Shown: positions 1 to 7,269, counted from the stretch's first letter. The stretch: 10,912 bases of DNA from an uncultured Collinsella sp. (GCA_902495945.1 CABUZD010000054.1:1-10912), one strand, 5' to 3'. Program-made: numbers and translations. Notes: generated from the letters alone by a model not told the origin.

Positions 1-915
1 CAGGGAATAGTTCTTCGCATGCGCGTCCGGTGCGCCGATGATGGCGTTAAAGAAAAGTATCTGCGTAAACAGATACAGGTTAAGTTGATGATGGCTCGTG
101 TTGACGAGGAGTTCCTGAATGTCGCGTGCGGTCGGGCCACCGTCTGCCGTGTACTTTTGAGCGGGCATCACTCCAAGGGCCTGACAGAGGTCTTCTTGGT
201 GTAGACGCATGATTGTTCCGTCTTTGGCTTTCACACGGTCATAGCGTTCAACAATGAGGGCGGGTTCGTCCTCAAATAAGCGATACTCAACGTTCGCCGT
301 TGCGATACCCGCGCGCTGGGCGCTTTTCATGCAGACAAACTCATTAAGAGCTTCAAGTTTAAATCCGATAACGCCATTTTTGAAAATATGCGTCGTGGGC
401 GAGGAACCTACGCATTCGCACCAGCGACCGTCTATGAGCGCGAGTGCGAACTTGCCCTGGTTGCCTCCAAGTGACCAACTTTCATCTAGGCCCATCCACG
501 ATGCCTCGCGGTCATCCCTGATCGACTTGAGGCGCAAGGCAATCTCGTGGTCGTCTATAGGGCGGTATTCGCCAGTGCGATGCAAGGCGGCGTCGATATC
601 TTCTTCGGCGCAAAACTGCACTCCGCCCGGACAGTCGAGTCCGATATGGCTGAGCAGCGCAACGGGATTATTGGGCCTGGCGTCGAATTCGGCGGCAATC
701 GCTTTTCGTTGGTCCTCGCTGTCGGGCAGAAGGCCAAACAAGTACGGATTCATGACCTGTTGGCCGTATGTGCGATTTGATACGGGAATGTTGGTCGATA
801 GGGCTGGCCCGTCATAATCTTGATCGTAGGCAAAACTGACTAGACCGCTCTCATCTTGCATGAGCGTTCCTGCGGGTACGCCGCAAATAATAGTCCGAAG
901 CGTTTTTCTGGCCAT
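1..915 (-). CDS. hipA: HipA-family serine/threonine kinase toxin, 3' end outside window
   Basis: The first 305 residues are present with no stop up to the window edge. HipA toxins phosphorylate translation targets (GltX in E. coli) and cause dormancy; the cognate HipB neutralises them. Seen here: an N-terminal subdomain (about 1-110, with the segment MNPYLFGLLPDS at 55-66), an ATP-loop-like SLGGNQGKFAL (148-158), THIFK (175-179), NEFVCM (191-196), VERYDR (222-227), HQEDLCQALG (239-248) and the catalytic loop DAHAKNYSL (297-305), giving D297 and N302. Ser148 aligns with the regulatory autophosphorylation serine of E. coli HipA (inference). The second metal-binding Asp lies beyond the window. 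The ATG follows GGGAG, which overlaps the end of hipB, and there are only 3 nt between hipB stop and hipA start, so translation is probably coupled. Family assignment is firm; toxicity and target are inferred. Confidence 0.93.
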   Translation of the reverse strand, partial: MARKTLRTIICGVPAGTLMQDESGLVSFAYDQDYDGPALSTNIPVSNRTYGQQVMNPYLFGLLPDSEDQRKAIAAEFDARPNNPVALLSHIGLDCPGGVQFCAEEDIDAALHRTGEYRPIDDHEIALRLKSIRDDREASWMGLDESWSLGGNQGKFALALIDGRWCECVGSSPTTHIFKNGVIGFKLEALNEFVCMKSAQRAGIATANVEYRLFEDEPALIVERYDRVKAKDGTIMRLHQEDLCQALGVMPAQKYTADGGPTARDIQELLVNTSHHQLNLYLFTQILFFNAIIGAPDAHAKNYSL

Positions 916-918
916 TGG

Positions 919-1389
919 CTATCTCCCTTCGGGCTTGGTTTGGGCAGATGCGCTTGCGGCAATCGAGACTCCGAGATTGGACATGGCGAAATCGGCGAAG
1001 GCCTTGTCGTAGAGCTCGGCCGTAAAGGGGGTATCTGGAAGAGCTGGAATGGCTGCGCCGCGTCGGTTGCGATGGTGAAGACGTTGAGTGTGATGGCACC
1101 TGGGGGTGCTACAAGGTTGCAAATCGGCATGCGGGGCGTCGGTTGGCTGCTCATGTTTCGTGTCGTCGATATTCCCTTGAGCAACTAGTGCCAGTCCGAG
1201 AGCACCGAAAACCGCCAGCAGCTTGTCGAGCCGAATACCCGTGGCATCTCCCAGCTCGAGCGATGCGAGCAGGCGCTCCGAAACACCGGCTTTTTTAGCG
1301 AGGGTTGCACGGGTGAGACCCTGAGCATCGCGTGCCTGGCGCACGTAGATGCCAGCTTGGCGCGGTGTGGTGATGGGAAGGGTATCCAC
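919..1389 (-). CDS. hipB: HipB-like HTH antitoxin and autorepressor (GTG start)
   Basis: This 156-aa protein sits directly upstream of hipA. It has an Xre/HipB-type HTH over about residues 8-60 (YVRQARDAQGLTRATLAKKA, then SERLLASLELGD and a KLLAVFGALGLAL helix), as in HipB, which represses its own promoter and holds HipA inactive. I chose the GTG start because GGGAG lies 6 nt upstream (1400-1396). The longest open frame would start at ATG 1446, but that codon lies in the putative -35 box and its first residues would be encoded by the operator palindrome. After the HTH comes an unusual linker rich in His, Pro and Arg, then an acidic-to-hydrophobic tail (FTAELYDKAFADFAMSNLGV). The linker (about 1050-1115) reads more naturally in another frame, so compensating frameshifts are possible. 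The HTH and pairing are clear; the role of the tail is unknown. Confidence 0.88.
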   Translation of the reverse strand: MDTLPITTPRQAGIYVRQARDAQGLTRATLAKKAGVSERLLASLELGDATGIRLDKLLAVFGALGLALVAQGNIDDTKHEQPTDAPHADLQPCSTPRCHHTQRLHHRNRRGAAIPALPDTPFTAELYDKAFADFAMSNLGVSIAASASAQTKPEGR

Positions 1390-1404
1390 GGCGATCTCCC
1401 AACG

Positions 1405-1451
1405 TGCAGACTTTTGCATATCAGTATGACATGCAAAAGTCTGCATGAAAA
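1405..1451 (-). promoter_or_regulatory. hipBA promoter with palindromic operator
   Basis: Two perfect 15-bp arms, TGCAGACTTTTGCAT (1405-1419) and its reverse complement (1431-1445), flank 11 nt. On the minus strand a -35-like TTTTCA (1451-1446) and a -10-like CATACT (1428-1423) are 17 nt apart. One arm fills the spacer exactly and the other covers the expected transcription start. A bound repressor would therefore block RNA polymerase. This fits HipB autoregulation, but binding is inferred. Confidence 0.7.
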
Positions 1452-1481
1452 GGCCTCATGCAAAACTCTGCATGAGGCCTT
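1450..1481 (-). terminator. Hairpin after mntP, also carrying a third hipB-type half-site
   Basis: Perfect 13-bp arms (AAGGCCTCATGCA and its complement) enclose a 6-nt loop, 28 nt past the mntP stop. On the minus strand the stem is followed by only a short T run, so it is a weak intrinsic terminator at best. The hairpin contains ATGCAAAACTCTGCAT (1458-1473), one mismatch from the 16-nt hipBA operator arm at 1431-1446. It may therefore also be an operator site. Confidence 0.5.
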
Positions 1482-1509
1482 GCCCGGACGTTTAGTTTTG
1501 AAGGGTGTT

Positions 1510-2088
1510 TTACAGCGCCAAAAACCCCAAGTGTTCCAGCAGAATCTTGAGGCCGATAAGGATAAGCACGACGCCACCCACGATGGTGGCGGGTTTTTCG
1601 TAGCGCGCGCCAAAGGTGTGGCCGATCGCCACGCCGGCGACGGAGAAGATAAACGTTGTGATGCCTATAAGCGATACAGCGGGCACGATGTCGACCGAGA
1701 GTGCCGCAAACGAGATGCCCACGGCTAGGGCGTCGATTGAGGTGGCAATGGCGAGGAGCAGGTACTCGACCAGGTCAATCTTTTCGGCATCCTTGCCGTC
1801 GCCTTCATCCTCGTCCTCGGTAAAGGCTTCCCACAGCATTTTGCCGCCGATGAAGGCGAGCAGGATAAAGGCGATCCAGTGGTCGATGGGGCCGATGATG
1901 CCCATAAACTGACTGCCAAGCGCCCATCCGATTACGGGCATGCCGGCCTGGAAGCCGCCAAAGAACAGGCCGAGCACCACGGCGACCTTAAGGTTGATCT
2001 TTTTCATGCCGAGACCCTTGCAGATGGAAACGGCAAAGGCGTCCATCGAAAGGCCAACGGCGAGCAACACGAGCTCTGCGAGTCCCAT
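1510..2088 (-). CDS. mntP: MntP manganese efflux pump
   Basis: This 192-aa inner-membrane protein exports Mn(II) and protects against manganese excess. It shows the two-repeat MntP (formerly YebN/DUF204) plan: SMDAFAVS (14-21) in the first half and SIDALAVG (117-124) in the second. These supply Asp16 and Asp119, the conserved acidic pair of the family. About six hydrophobic segments are visible, split by an acidic cytoplasmic loop EDEDEGDGKDAEK (91-103). The length matches the family norm. The open frame extends upstream to 2313, but that part is the riboswitch leader. The ATG at 2088 is chosen because GGGAG lies 7 nt before it and the family N-terminus MGLAELVLLAVGLSMDAFAV begins there. A manganese riboswitch upstream independently supports the function. 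Confidence 0.95.
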   Translation of the reverse strand: MGLAELVLLAVGLSMDAFAVSICKGLGMKKINLKVAVVLGLFFGGFQAGMPVIGWALGSQFMGIIGPIDHWIAFILLAFIGGKMLWEAFTEDEDEGDGKDAEKIDLVEYLLLAIATSIDALAVGISFAALSVDIVPAVSLIGITTFIFSVAGVAIGHTFGARYEKPATIVGGVVLILIGLKILLEHLGFLAL

Positions 2089-2141
2089 AGCCTGGCTCCC
2101 TCTCTGCGGGCGAGCCCGCGTGTACCTCTTGGGGGAATAAC

Positions 2142-2185
2142 AAAAAAGACCCGTGGCGTACGCGCTGCGCGCACAACCACGAGTC
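2142..2185 (-). terminator. Intrinsic terminator, riboswitch expression platform
   Basis: In the minus-strand RNA, GACUCGUGG (2185-2177) pairs with CCACGGGUC (2156-2148) in nine pairs including one G-U. A GC-rich inner arm and a run of six U (2147-2142) complete it. Its 5' strand overlaps the 3' end of the aptamer, where P1 should close, so ligand-stabilised P1 and the terminator exclude each other. That is the layout of an ON switch. Confidence 0.88.
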
Positions 2186-2288
2186 TCGTTCATTAAGGCA
2201 AGCCAGACCGTTTCGGCCAGTATGTTGACTTGCCGCGCCACCGGAGGCGAACCCGGCCACGCGACTACTCCCTCATTCATGTGAACCC
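2177..2288 (-). promoter_or_regulatory. yybP-ykoY manganese riboswitch (mntP leader)
   Basis: The minus strand carries hallmark segments of this class in order: GAGGGAGUAG, a GC-rich P2 hairpin, GUCAACAUACUGG, then a second arm closed by GCAAG/CUUGC, and finally GAACGAGAC just before the terminator. This family binds Mn(II) and commonly switches on mntP and other metal transporters. The start is approximate: P1 pairing can be drawn from about 2283, with AUGAG against CUCGU near the base. Its position between an extended -10 promoter and mntP fits. Rfam RF00080 is the model to test against. Confidence 0.9.
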
Positions 2289-2290
2289 CG

Positions 2291-2299
2291 ATGCTACCA
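2291..2299 (-). promoter_or_regulatory. Candidate extended -10 promoter for mntP leader
   Basis: The minus strand reads TGGTAGCAT, an extended -10 (TG-N-TAGCAT), with no convincing -35. Initiation here would start the transcript at about 2284, just where the aptamer begins. Support is positional and weak. Confidence 0.35.
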
Positions 2300-2434
2300 C
2301 ATAAGCAGCCCATTTGGGTTGGGCTCTCAGCTGTGTTCGCTCATTCTGTAAGCATCGGATTTCGCAAGCGCCGCGGGGACAAACCGTGAGAAACTATTTA
2401 GCGTTTATGGAGCGTATACGATGGGAGCGATGCC

Positions 2435-3502
2435 TTGGATAAGAACGGGCTGCAAAAGCGTATGGAACAGGCCATCCGCCTGACGGCACCTGGTCAGCCG
2501 ATCCGCACCGCCCTCGACATGATCATCGCCGGTCACCTGGGCGCCCTTATCTGCGTCGGCGACACCGAAAACGTGCTCGCTGCCGGTAACGACGGCTTCC
2601 CGCTCAACATTTCGTTCACCTCGAACCGTCTGTTCGAGCTCTCCAAGATGGACGGTGCCATCGTCATCGACGGCGACCTCACCCAGATCCTGCGCGCCAA
2701 CTTCCACCTCAATCCCGATCCCTCGCTTGCCACGAGCGAGACGGGCATGCGTCACCGCACCGCCGCTCGCATGTCGGTGCTCACCGATGCCATCGTGATC
2801 TCGGTCTCGGCCCGTCGTGCCGTCGTTAACGTGTACGTTCACGGCAAGAGCTACGAGATCCAGCCCGTCACCACCATCATGAGCTCGGTCAACCAGCTCG
2901 TCGCCACGCTTCAGACTACTCGTCAGTCGCTCGACCGCTCCCTGCTGCGCCTGACGGCCCTCGAGCTCGACGACTACGTTACGCTCGCCGACATTACCGG
3001 TATTTTCTCGAGCTTCGAGATCATGCAGCAAGCAAAGACCGAGCTTAAGGATTGCATCGTCAAGCTGGGCAACCAGGGCAAGCTCGTGCAGATGCAGCTC
3101 GAGCAGCTCGCGGGCTCCAGCATGGATACCGAATACGACTTGATGATCCGCGACTACGCAAGCGATTCCTCTGAGGCCAACGCCGAGAAGATTCGCGCCG
3201 AGCTCGCTCGCATGACGCCTAAGGACCTGTCCGACCCACAGCATGTGGCGGCGGTTCTGGGTTATGACGACCTGGATGAGGACTCTGTCATGACGCCGCT
3301 GGGCCTGCGCACGCTTTCGCGCGTGTCCGTCGTGCGCGACGGCGTGGCCGAAAAGATTGTCGACGAGTACGGCTCGCTGCAGGAACTCATGGACGACATC
3401 AGCGAGGATCCGGAGCGCCTGGGCGACTTTGGCGTTAATAACCCTGCCATTCTTGCGGACTCCCTGTACCGCATGAAGGGCACCAAACAGGGGAACGCAT
3501 AA
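2435..3502 (+). CDS. disA: DisA diadenylate cyclase (c-di-AMP synthase, DNA integrity scanner)
   Basis: DisA makes cyclic di-AMP from two ATP and in Bacillus scans DNA for branched structures. The 355-aa length is typical. The DAC domain carries both signature motifs: DGA (73-75) within SKMDGAIVIDGD, and RHRTA (106-110). A helical middle region (about 145-285) is followed by a C-terminal RuvA-like helix-hairpin-helix part (about 290-350, with VAEKIVDEYGSLQELM) that contacts branched DNA. The start is a TTG preceded by GGGAG with a 7-nt spacer; no better in-frame start is nearby. The leader (about 2300-2434) holds the divergent promoter region, where I see no convincing -10/-35 for disA and no riboswitch on this strand. 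The stop overlaps the ispD ATG by one base (TAATG). Many Gram-positives also place disA next to ispD; radA and clpC, its usual upstream partners there, are absent here. Confidence 0.97.
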   Translation: MDKNGLQKRMEQAIRLTAPGQPIRTALDMIIAGHLGALICVGDTENVLAAGNDGFPLNISFTSNRLFELSKMDGAIVIDGDLTQILRANFHLNPDPSLATSETGMRHRTAARMSVLTDAIVISVSARRAVVNVYVHGKSYEIQPVTTIMSSVNQLVATLQTTRQSLDRSLLRLTALELDDYVTLADITGIFSSFEIMQQAKTELKDCIVKLGNQGKLVQMQLEQLAGSSMDTEYDLMIRDYASDSSEANAEKIRAELARMTPKDLSDPQHVAAVLGYDDLDEDSVMTPLGLRTLSRVSVVRDGVAEKIVDEYGSLQELMDDISEDPERLGDFGVNNPAILADSLYRMKGTKQGNA

Positions 3503-4230
3503 TGGCGCCCGTATGCGCCGTGGTCGTTGCCGGCGGCAGCGGCCAGCGTTTTGGTAACCCCGGTGGTAAGCAGCTCGTCAATGTAGCGGGCCGTCCGCTT
3601 ATGAGCTGGTCCATCCGCGCATTTGACCGTAGCGATAAGGTCGGCCACATCGTCGTGGTTTGCCCTGCCGAGCGTCGTGCCGAGATGCGCCGCCTGGCCA
3701 TCGACCCGTTTGACTATGACACGCCTATCAGCTTTGCCGATGCCGGCGATACCCGCCAGGATTCCACCCGTGCCGGCGTGCATGCGGTTCCGGCAGGCTT
3801 TGAATACGTCGCCATTCACGACGGCGCTCGTCCGCTCATTACGACCGAGGCCATCGATCACGCTATCGACGTGCTCGTGAGCGATCGTGCCCTCGACGGT
3901 GTCGTGTGCGGCCAGCCCGCGATCGACACGCTCAAGATCGTCGACGGCGATAATATCGTCGAGACGCCGCCGCGCGAACTTTATTGGGCCGCACAGACGC
4001 CGCAGATCTTTAGCGTCGACGCCATGAAGCGCGCCCACACCGCGGCGATTGCTGAGGGCTTTATCGGCACGGACGATTCGTCGCTGGTCGAGCGCATGGG
4101 TGGGCGTGTCCGCTGCGTCCAGAGCCCGCGCGATAACCTTAAGGTGACGGTGCCCGAGGACCTGCGTCCCGTAACCGCGATTCTGCTCGGCCGCATGGCC
4201 GAGGGAGAGGACCTTCCCCATGTTCAGTAA
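3502..4230 (+). CDS. ispD: 2-C-methyl-D-erythritol 4-phosphate cytidylyltransferase
   Basis: IspD joins CTP and MEP to give CDP-ME, the third step of the MEP route to isopentenyl diphosphate. The 242-aa protein has the expected Rossmann-like cytidylyltransferase motifs: a glycine-rich CTP loop VVAGGSGQRFG followed by KQ (8-24), the HDGARP motif (106-111), DTLK, TPQIF, TDDSSLVE and NLKVTVPEDL near the C-terminus. The ATG overlaps the disA stop by one base, indicating translational coupling. The 3' end overlaps ispF by 11 nt. It is a stand-alone enzyme, not an IspDF fusion. All key motifs are present, so function is secure. Confidence 0.96.
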   Translation: MAPVCAVVVAGGSGQRFGNPGGKQLVNVAGRPLMSWSIRAFDRSDKVGHIVVVCPAERRAEMRRLAIDPFDYDTPISFADAGDTRQDSTRAGVHAVPAGFEYVAIHDGARPLITTEAIDHAIDVLVSDRALDGVVCGQPAIDTLKIVDGDNIVETPPRELYWAAQTPQIFSVDAMKRAHTAAIAEGFIGTDDSSLVERMGGRVRCVQSPRDNLKVTVPEDLRPVTAILLGRMAEGEDLPHVQ

Positions 4231-4714
4231 CCTGCGCATTGGTCATGGCTACGACGTTCACCGTTTGGTGGAGGGGCGTCGATGTATTATCGGCGGGGTC
4301 GACATTCCCTACGAGCGCGGCCTGCTGGGCCACTCGGATGCCGATGTGCTCGCGCACGCCTTGGCCGACGCCATTTTGGGCGCCTGCCGCGGGGGAGACA
4401 TCGGCAAGCTATTCCCCGACACCGATCCCGCCTACGAGGGTGCCGATTCGATGGTGCTGCTCGCTCGCGTGATGGACTATGCGCGCGAGCTGGGCTTTGA
4501 GTTTGTCGATGCCGATTGCACCATTGCCTGTCAGCAACCCAAGATCACCCCGCACCGCGATGCCATGCGCGCCAACCTTGCCCACGCCCTGGGCGTTGAC
4601 GTCGAAAACGTGGGCGTCGCCGCCACCACGACCGAGAAGCTCGGTTGGGAAGGCCAGGGCGAGGGAATTGGCGCCTGGGCCGTCTGCCTGCTACAGAAAA
4701 CCGTTAAGGAGTAA
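4220..4714 (+). CDS. ispF: 2-C-methyl-D-erythritol 2,4-cyclodiphosphate synthase
   Basis: IspF cyclises CDP-ME 2-phosphate to MEcPP with loss of CMP, as a zinc-containing homotrimer. The 164-aa length is normal. RIGHGYDVHRL (6-16) supplies Asp12 and His14, and GHSDADVLAHALADAILGA (37-55) supplies His46, together the expected Zn site. DIGKLFPDTD (60-69) and the C-terminal TTTEKLGWEGQGEGIGAW block are also family hallmarks. The start lies inside the end of ispD, with the purine-rich stretch GAGGGAGAGG upstream as ribosome site. The overlap suggests coupled, matched expression of two successive-route enzymes; the intervening kinase IspE is not in this window. Confidence 0.97.
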   Translation: MFSNLRIGHGYDVHRLVEGRRCIIGGVDIPYERGLLGHSDADVLAHALADAILGACRGGDIGKLFPDTDPAYEGADSMVLLARVMDYARELGFEFVDADCTIACQQPKITPHRDAMRANLAHALGVDVENVGVAATTTEKLGWEGQGEGIGAWAVCLLQKTVKE

Positions 4715-4717
4715 CGA

Positions 4718-6184
4718 ATGCGTATCTACAACAGCGCTACCCATAAAAAGGAAGAGTTCCAGCCCATCGAGTCCGGTAAGGTCCGCATGTACGTGTGCGG
4801 CCCCACGGTTTACGACAACATCCACATCGGCAACGCCCGCACGTTCATCAGCTTTGACGTGATTCGTCGCTGGCTCATCGCGAGCGGCTACGAGGTCACG
4901 TTCGCCCAGAACCTCACCGATGTCGACGACAAGATCATCAAGCGCGCCAACGAGCAGGGCCGTACCGCCGCCGAGGTTGCGACGGAGTTCTCTGACAAGT
5001 TTATCGGCGTTATGCGCGCCGCCAACGTGCTCGATCCCGATGTGCGTCCTCGCGCCACCAAGGAGATCGGCCCCATGATCGCCATGATCAAGACGCTCAT
5101 CGAGCAGGGCCATGCCTATGCCGCCGATAACGGCGACGTGTACTTTGCCGTGCGCAGCGATCCCAACTACGGCCAAGTCTCGGGCCGCAACATCGACGAC
5201 CTTATGGTGGGTGCGCGCATCGAGGAGAACGAGGACAAGAACGACCCGCTCGACTTTGCCCTATGGAAGGCCGCCAAGCCCGGCGAGCCCAGCTGGCCGA
5301 GCCCCTGGGGCGAGGGCCGTCCCGGTTGGCACACCGAGTGCGCCGCCATGGTACACCGCTACCTGGGCACTCCGATTGACATTCATGGCGGCGGCTCCGA
5401 CCTTGCCTTCCCGCATCACGAGAACGAGTGCGCCCAGGCCACCTGCGCCTGGCACCAGGGTTTCTCCAACACCTGGATGCACACGGGCATGCTGCTGGTC
5501 GACGGCGAGAAGATGTCCAAGTCGCTCGGCAACTTCTTTACGCTGGCCGAGGTCCTCGAGCAGCACTCTGCCGCGGCCCTGCGTCTGCTGATGTTGCAGA
5601 CGAGCTATCGCTCGCCGCTCGACTTTTCTTGGGAGCGCCTGGAGGGTGCCGAGAACTCGCTCACGCGTATCGCCGGTACGGTCGAGAACCTGCGCTGGGC
5701 CGCGAACCATGCGACGGCCGATGCCGATGCGGCTGCCGCCGAGGCGTTTGCCGCCAAGGCCGCCGAGACTCGTGCCACCTTTAAGGAGTGCATGGACGAC
5801 GACTTTAACACCGCTGGTGCCATGGGTGCCGTCTTTGGCTTTGTGACCGAGTGCAACCAGTACCTGGAGCAGGCGGGCGACGCTGCCGACAAGGCCGCCG
5901 CGCTTGCCGCCGCCGACACGCTGGCCGAGCTGCTCGATACGCTTGGCGTTGAGCTCCCCGAGCCCAAGGTCGAGCTGCCGCTGGGCCTGCTGGGCGTTGC
6001 CGCCGGTTTGGTCGCCTATACGGGTGACGACGTGGACGAGGCCGCTGCCAAGATTCTCGAGGCCCGCGCCGAAGCCCGCGCCGCCAAGAACTGGGATCTG
6101 GCCGACGCCATCCGCGACCAGCTCAAGGACCTGGGCCTCACCATTGAGGATACCGCCGCCGGCACCCGTATCAAATCTCTCTAA
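4718..6184 (+). CDS. cysS: Cysteinyl-tRNA synthetase
   Basis: A class I aminoacyl-tRNA synthetase that charges tRNA-Cys. The 488-aa protein begins three bases after ispF, with AAGGAG overlapping the ispF stop as ribosome site. Visible motifs are the first zinc ligand Cys27 in MYVCGPTVYDNIHIGNAR, the HIGH-class signature as HIGN (36-39), further zinc-ligand motifs GWHTECAAM and HHENECAQ, and KMSKS (265-269) in the ATP-binding loop. The C-terminal third is Ala-rich and helical, as in the DALR and C-terminal domains of CysRS. The ispF-cysS pairing is common in Gram-positives, where mrnC (Mini-III) often follows; here a palindrome and then rlmB follow instead. No T-box leader is seen. Confidence 0.98.
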   Translation: MRIYNSATHKKEEFQPIESGKVRMYVCGPTVYDNIHIGNARTFISFDVIRRWLIASGYEVTFAQNLTDVDDKIIKRANEQGRTAAEVATEFSDKFIGVMRAANVLDPDVRPRATKEIGPMIAMIKTLIEQGHAYAADNGDVYFAVRSDPNYGQVSGRNIDDLMVGARIEENEDKNDPLDFALWKAAKPGEPSWPSPWGEGRPGWHTECAAMVHRYLGTPIDIHGGGSDLAFPHHENECAQATCAWHQGFSNTWMHTGMLLVDGEKMSKSLGNFFTLAEVLEQHSAAALRLLMLQTSYRSPLDFSWERLEGAENSLTRIAGTVENLRWAANHATADADAAAAEAFAAKAAETRATFKECMDDDFNTAGAMGAVFGFVTECNQYLEQAGDAADKAAALAAADTLAELLDTLGVELPEPKVELPLGLLGVAAGLVAYTGDDVDEAAAKILEARAEARAAKNWDLADAIRDQLKDLGLTIEDTAAGTRIKSL

Positions 6185-6206
6185 TCCCCGCGGGTTTCCC
6201 AAGCAC

Positions 6207-6309
6207 CCGACCGCCCGAGCCACGGCACCTTGCCTTTCAATCGTCGGGCATGACCTCAAGGTCTATGCCCTCCTCTTTCAAGGCAATCTGCCGCACCTCG
6301 GGCGGTCGG
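6207..6309. repeat. 103-nt nested palindrome between cysS and rlmB
   Basis: The segment folds on one centre of symmetry near 6258. Outer arms are a perfect 13 bp (CCGACCGCCCGAG, 6207-6219, with 6297-6309). They are followed in register by CGGCA/TGCCG (6223-6227 with 6289-6293), TTGCCTT/AAGGCAA (6230-6236 with 6280-6286) and GGGCAT/ATGCCC (6246-6251 with 6265-6270), with small symmetric internal loops. A T-rich but broken stretch (6310-6329) follows on the plus strand. It could be a long-stem terminator, an mRNA processing site, or a palindromic repeat insertion. No protein gene is credible here. Confidence 0.75.
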
Positions 6310-6351
6310 TCTATTTGTTTCGTTTGATAGTTGTATTTAGGAGGTCGCTTT

Positions 6352-7266
6352 ATGGCCGACAATCGCAAGCGTGCACCGCGTGGAGGCAAGCAGGCTGCTT
6401 CTGGCTCGCGTCCGATTCGCCGCAACGACCGCGCTGCCGCTCCCAAGGGCCAGCGCGAGCGCTCACAGGCTGCTCGCCCGCAGCGCGATCGCAACCGCGA
6501 CGCTGTCCAGGCTCCCAAGGGCGAGTTTATCGAAGGTCGTCGTGCTGCCGCCGAGGCGCTACGCACTGGTTTTCCCATCAAGTGCGCGCTCATTGTCGAG
6601 GGTGGAGAGCGCGATGCCGCCTTGTCGCGCCTGGTCGACGACCTCAACGCCGCGGGCGTCCGCATTAAGTATGTGCCGCGTGCGCAGCTCGACGCACTGT
6701 CGAGCCATGGCGCTCATCAGGGCATCGCACTCGAGGTTGGCAACTTCCCCTATGCTGATGTCGCCGATATTCTCGACCGCGCAGGCGACGGTCCGGCGCT
6801 TGTCGTCGTGCTCGACCATGTGACCGACGACGGCAACTTTGGCGCCATTGTGCGCTCCGCCGAGGTCGTGGGCGCGGCCGGCGTCGTCATCGCCAACAAG
6901 CGTGCCGCCGGCGTGACCGTGGGCAGCTACAAGACCTCGGCCGGTGCTGTCATGCATCTGCCTATCGCGCAGGTTCCCAATATTGCCCGTGCACTCGATG
7001 ACCTCAAGGCCGCTGGTTTTTGGGTGGGCGGCGCCTCCGAGCACGCCGAGGGCAGCTGCTGGGATGCTCCCTTCGAGGGCCGCGTGGCGCTCGTCATGGG
7101 CTCCGAGGGCGACGGCATCTCGCGCCTGGTGCTCGAGAAATGCGACTTTTTGACCAAGCTTCCCCAGCGCGGCATGACCGAGAGCCTCAATGTTGCCCAG
7201 GCGACCACGGCGCTGTGCTTTGAGTGGCTGCGCCGCAACGTCGGCGAGCTCATGGGGGAGGAGTAG
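6352..7266 (+). CDS. rlmB: RlmB-type 23S rRNA (guanosine-2'-O)-methyltransferase, SPOUT/TrmH family
   Basis: RlmB methylates the ribose of G2251 (E. coli numbering) in the 23S rRNA P-loop, using SAM and a trefoil-knot fold. The 304-aa protein has the three SpoU motifs: NFGAIVRSAE (162-171), VMGSEGDGISRLV (248-260) and ESLNVAQATTALCFEW (277-292). Residues 58-135 form the L30e-like substrate-binding domain (IEGRRAAAEAL, SHGAHQGIAL). The first 55 residues are basic, Arg/Ala/Pro-rich and probably disordered, which lengthens it beyond the roughly 245 aa of E. coli RlmB. The ATG is set by a perfect AGGAGG (6339-6344) with a 7-nt spacer; a TTG seven codons earlier would put that site inside the gene. 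The exact target nucleotide is inferred from family and context. Confidence 0.92.
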   Translation: MADNRKRAPRGGKQAASGSRPIRRNDRAAAPKGQRERSQAARPQRDRNRDAVQAPKGEFIEGRRAAAEALRTGFPIKCALIVEGGERDAALSRLVDDLNAAGVRIKYVPRAQLDALSSHGAHQGIALEVGNFPYADVADILDRAGDGPALVVVLDHVTDDGNFGAIVRSAEVVGAAGVVIANKRAAGVTVGSYKTSAGAVMHLPIAQVPNIARALDDLKAAGFWVGGASEHAEGSCWDAPFEGRVALVMGSEGDGISRLVLEKCDFLTKLPQRGMTESLNVAQATTALCFEWLRRNVGELMGEE

Positions 7267-7269
7267 CGC

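Noticed and set aside
254..817. Plus-strand frame of 187 codons at the left end
   Set aside because: It lies antisense to hipA, whose kinase motifs are clear. Its composition is Ser/Arg/Pro-rich, as expected of a shadow.
1390..1446. HipB start at ATG 1446 or ATG 1419
   Set aside because: Both place operator or promoter sequence inside the gene and lack a ribosome site, whereas GTG 1389 has GGGAG at good spacing.
2307..2326. Short inverted repeat AGCCCA/TGGGCT in the mntP-disA gap as a terminator
   Set aside because: Six-base arms, no T run on either strand, and it lies in the divergent promoter region. At most it is an operator.
2405..3244. Long minus-strand reading frame opposite disA
   Set aside because: It is a shadow of disA, whose DAC and HhH motifs are unambiguous. 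The minus frame has no recognisable motif or suitable ribosome site. The same holds for minus frames opposite ispD (3262-4239), cysS (5261-6259) and rlmB (6559-7524).
6237..6665. Minus-strand frame ending in a natural-looking acidic peptide (IALKEEGIDLEVMPDD)
   Set aside because: The peptide is encoded by the 103-nt palindrome and the rest opposes rlmB. There is no promoter or start of its own, so it is taken as chance.
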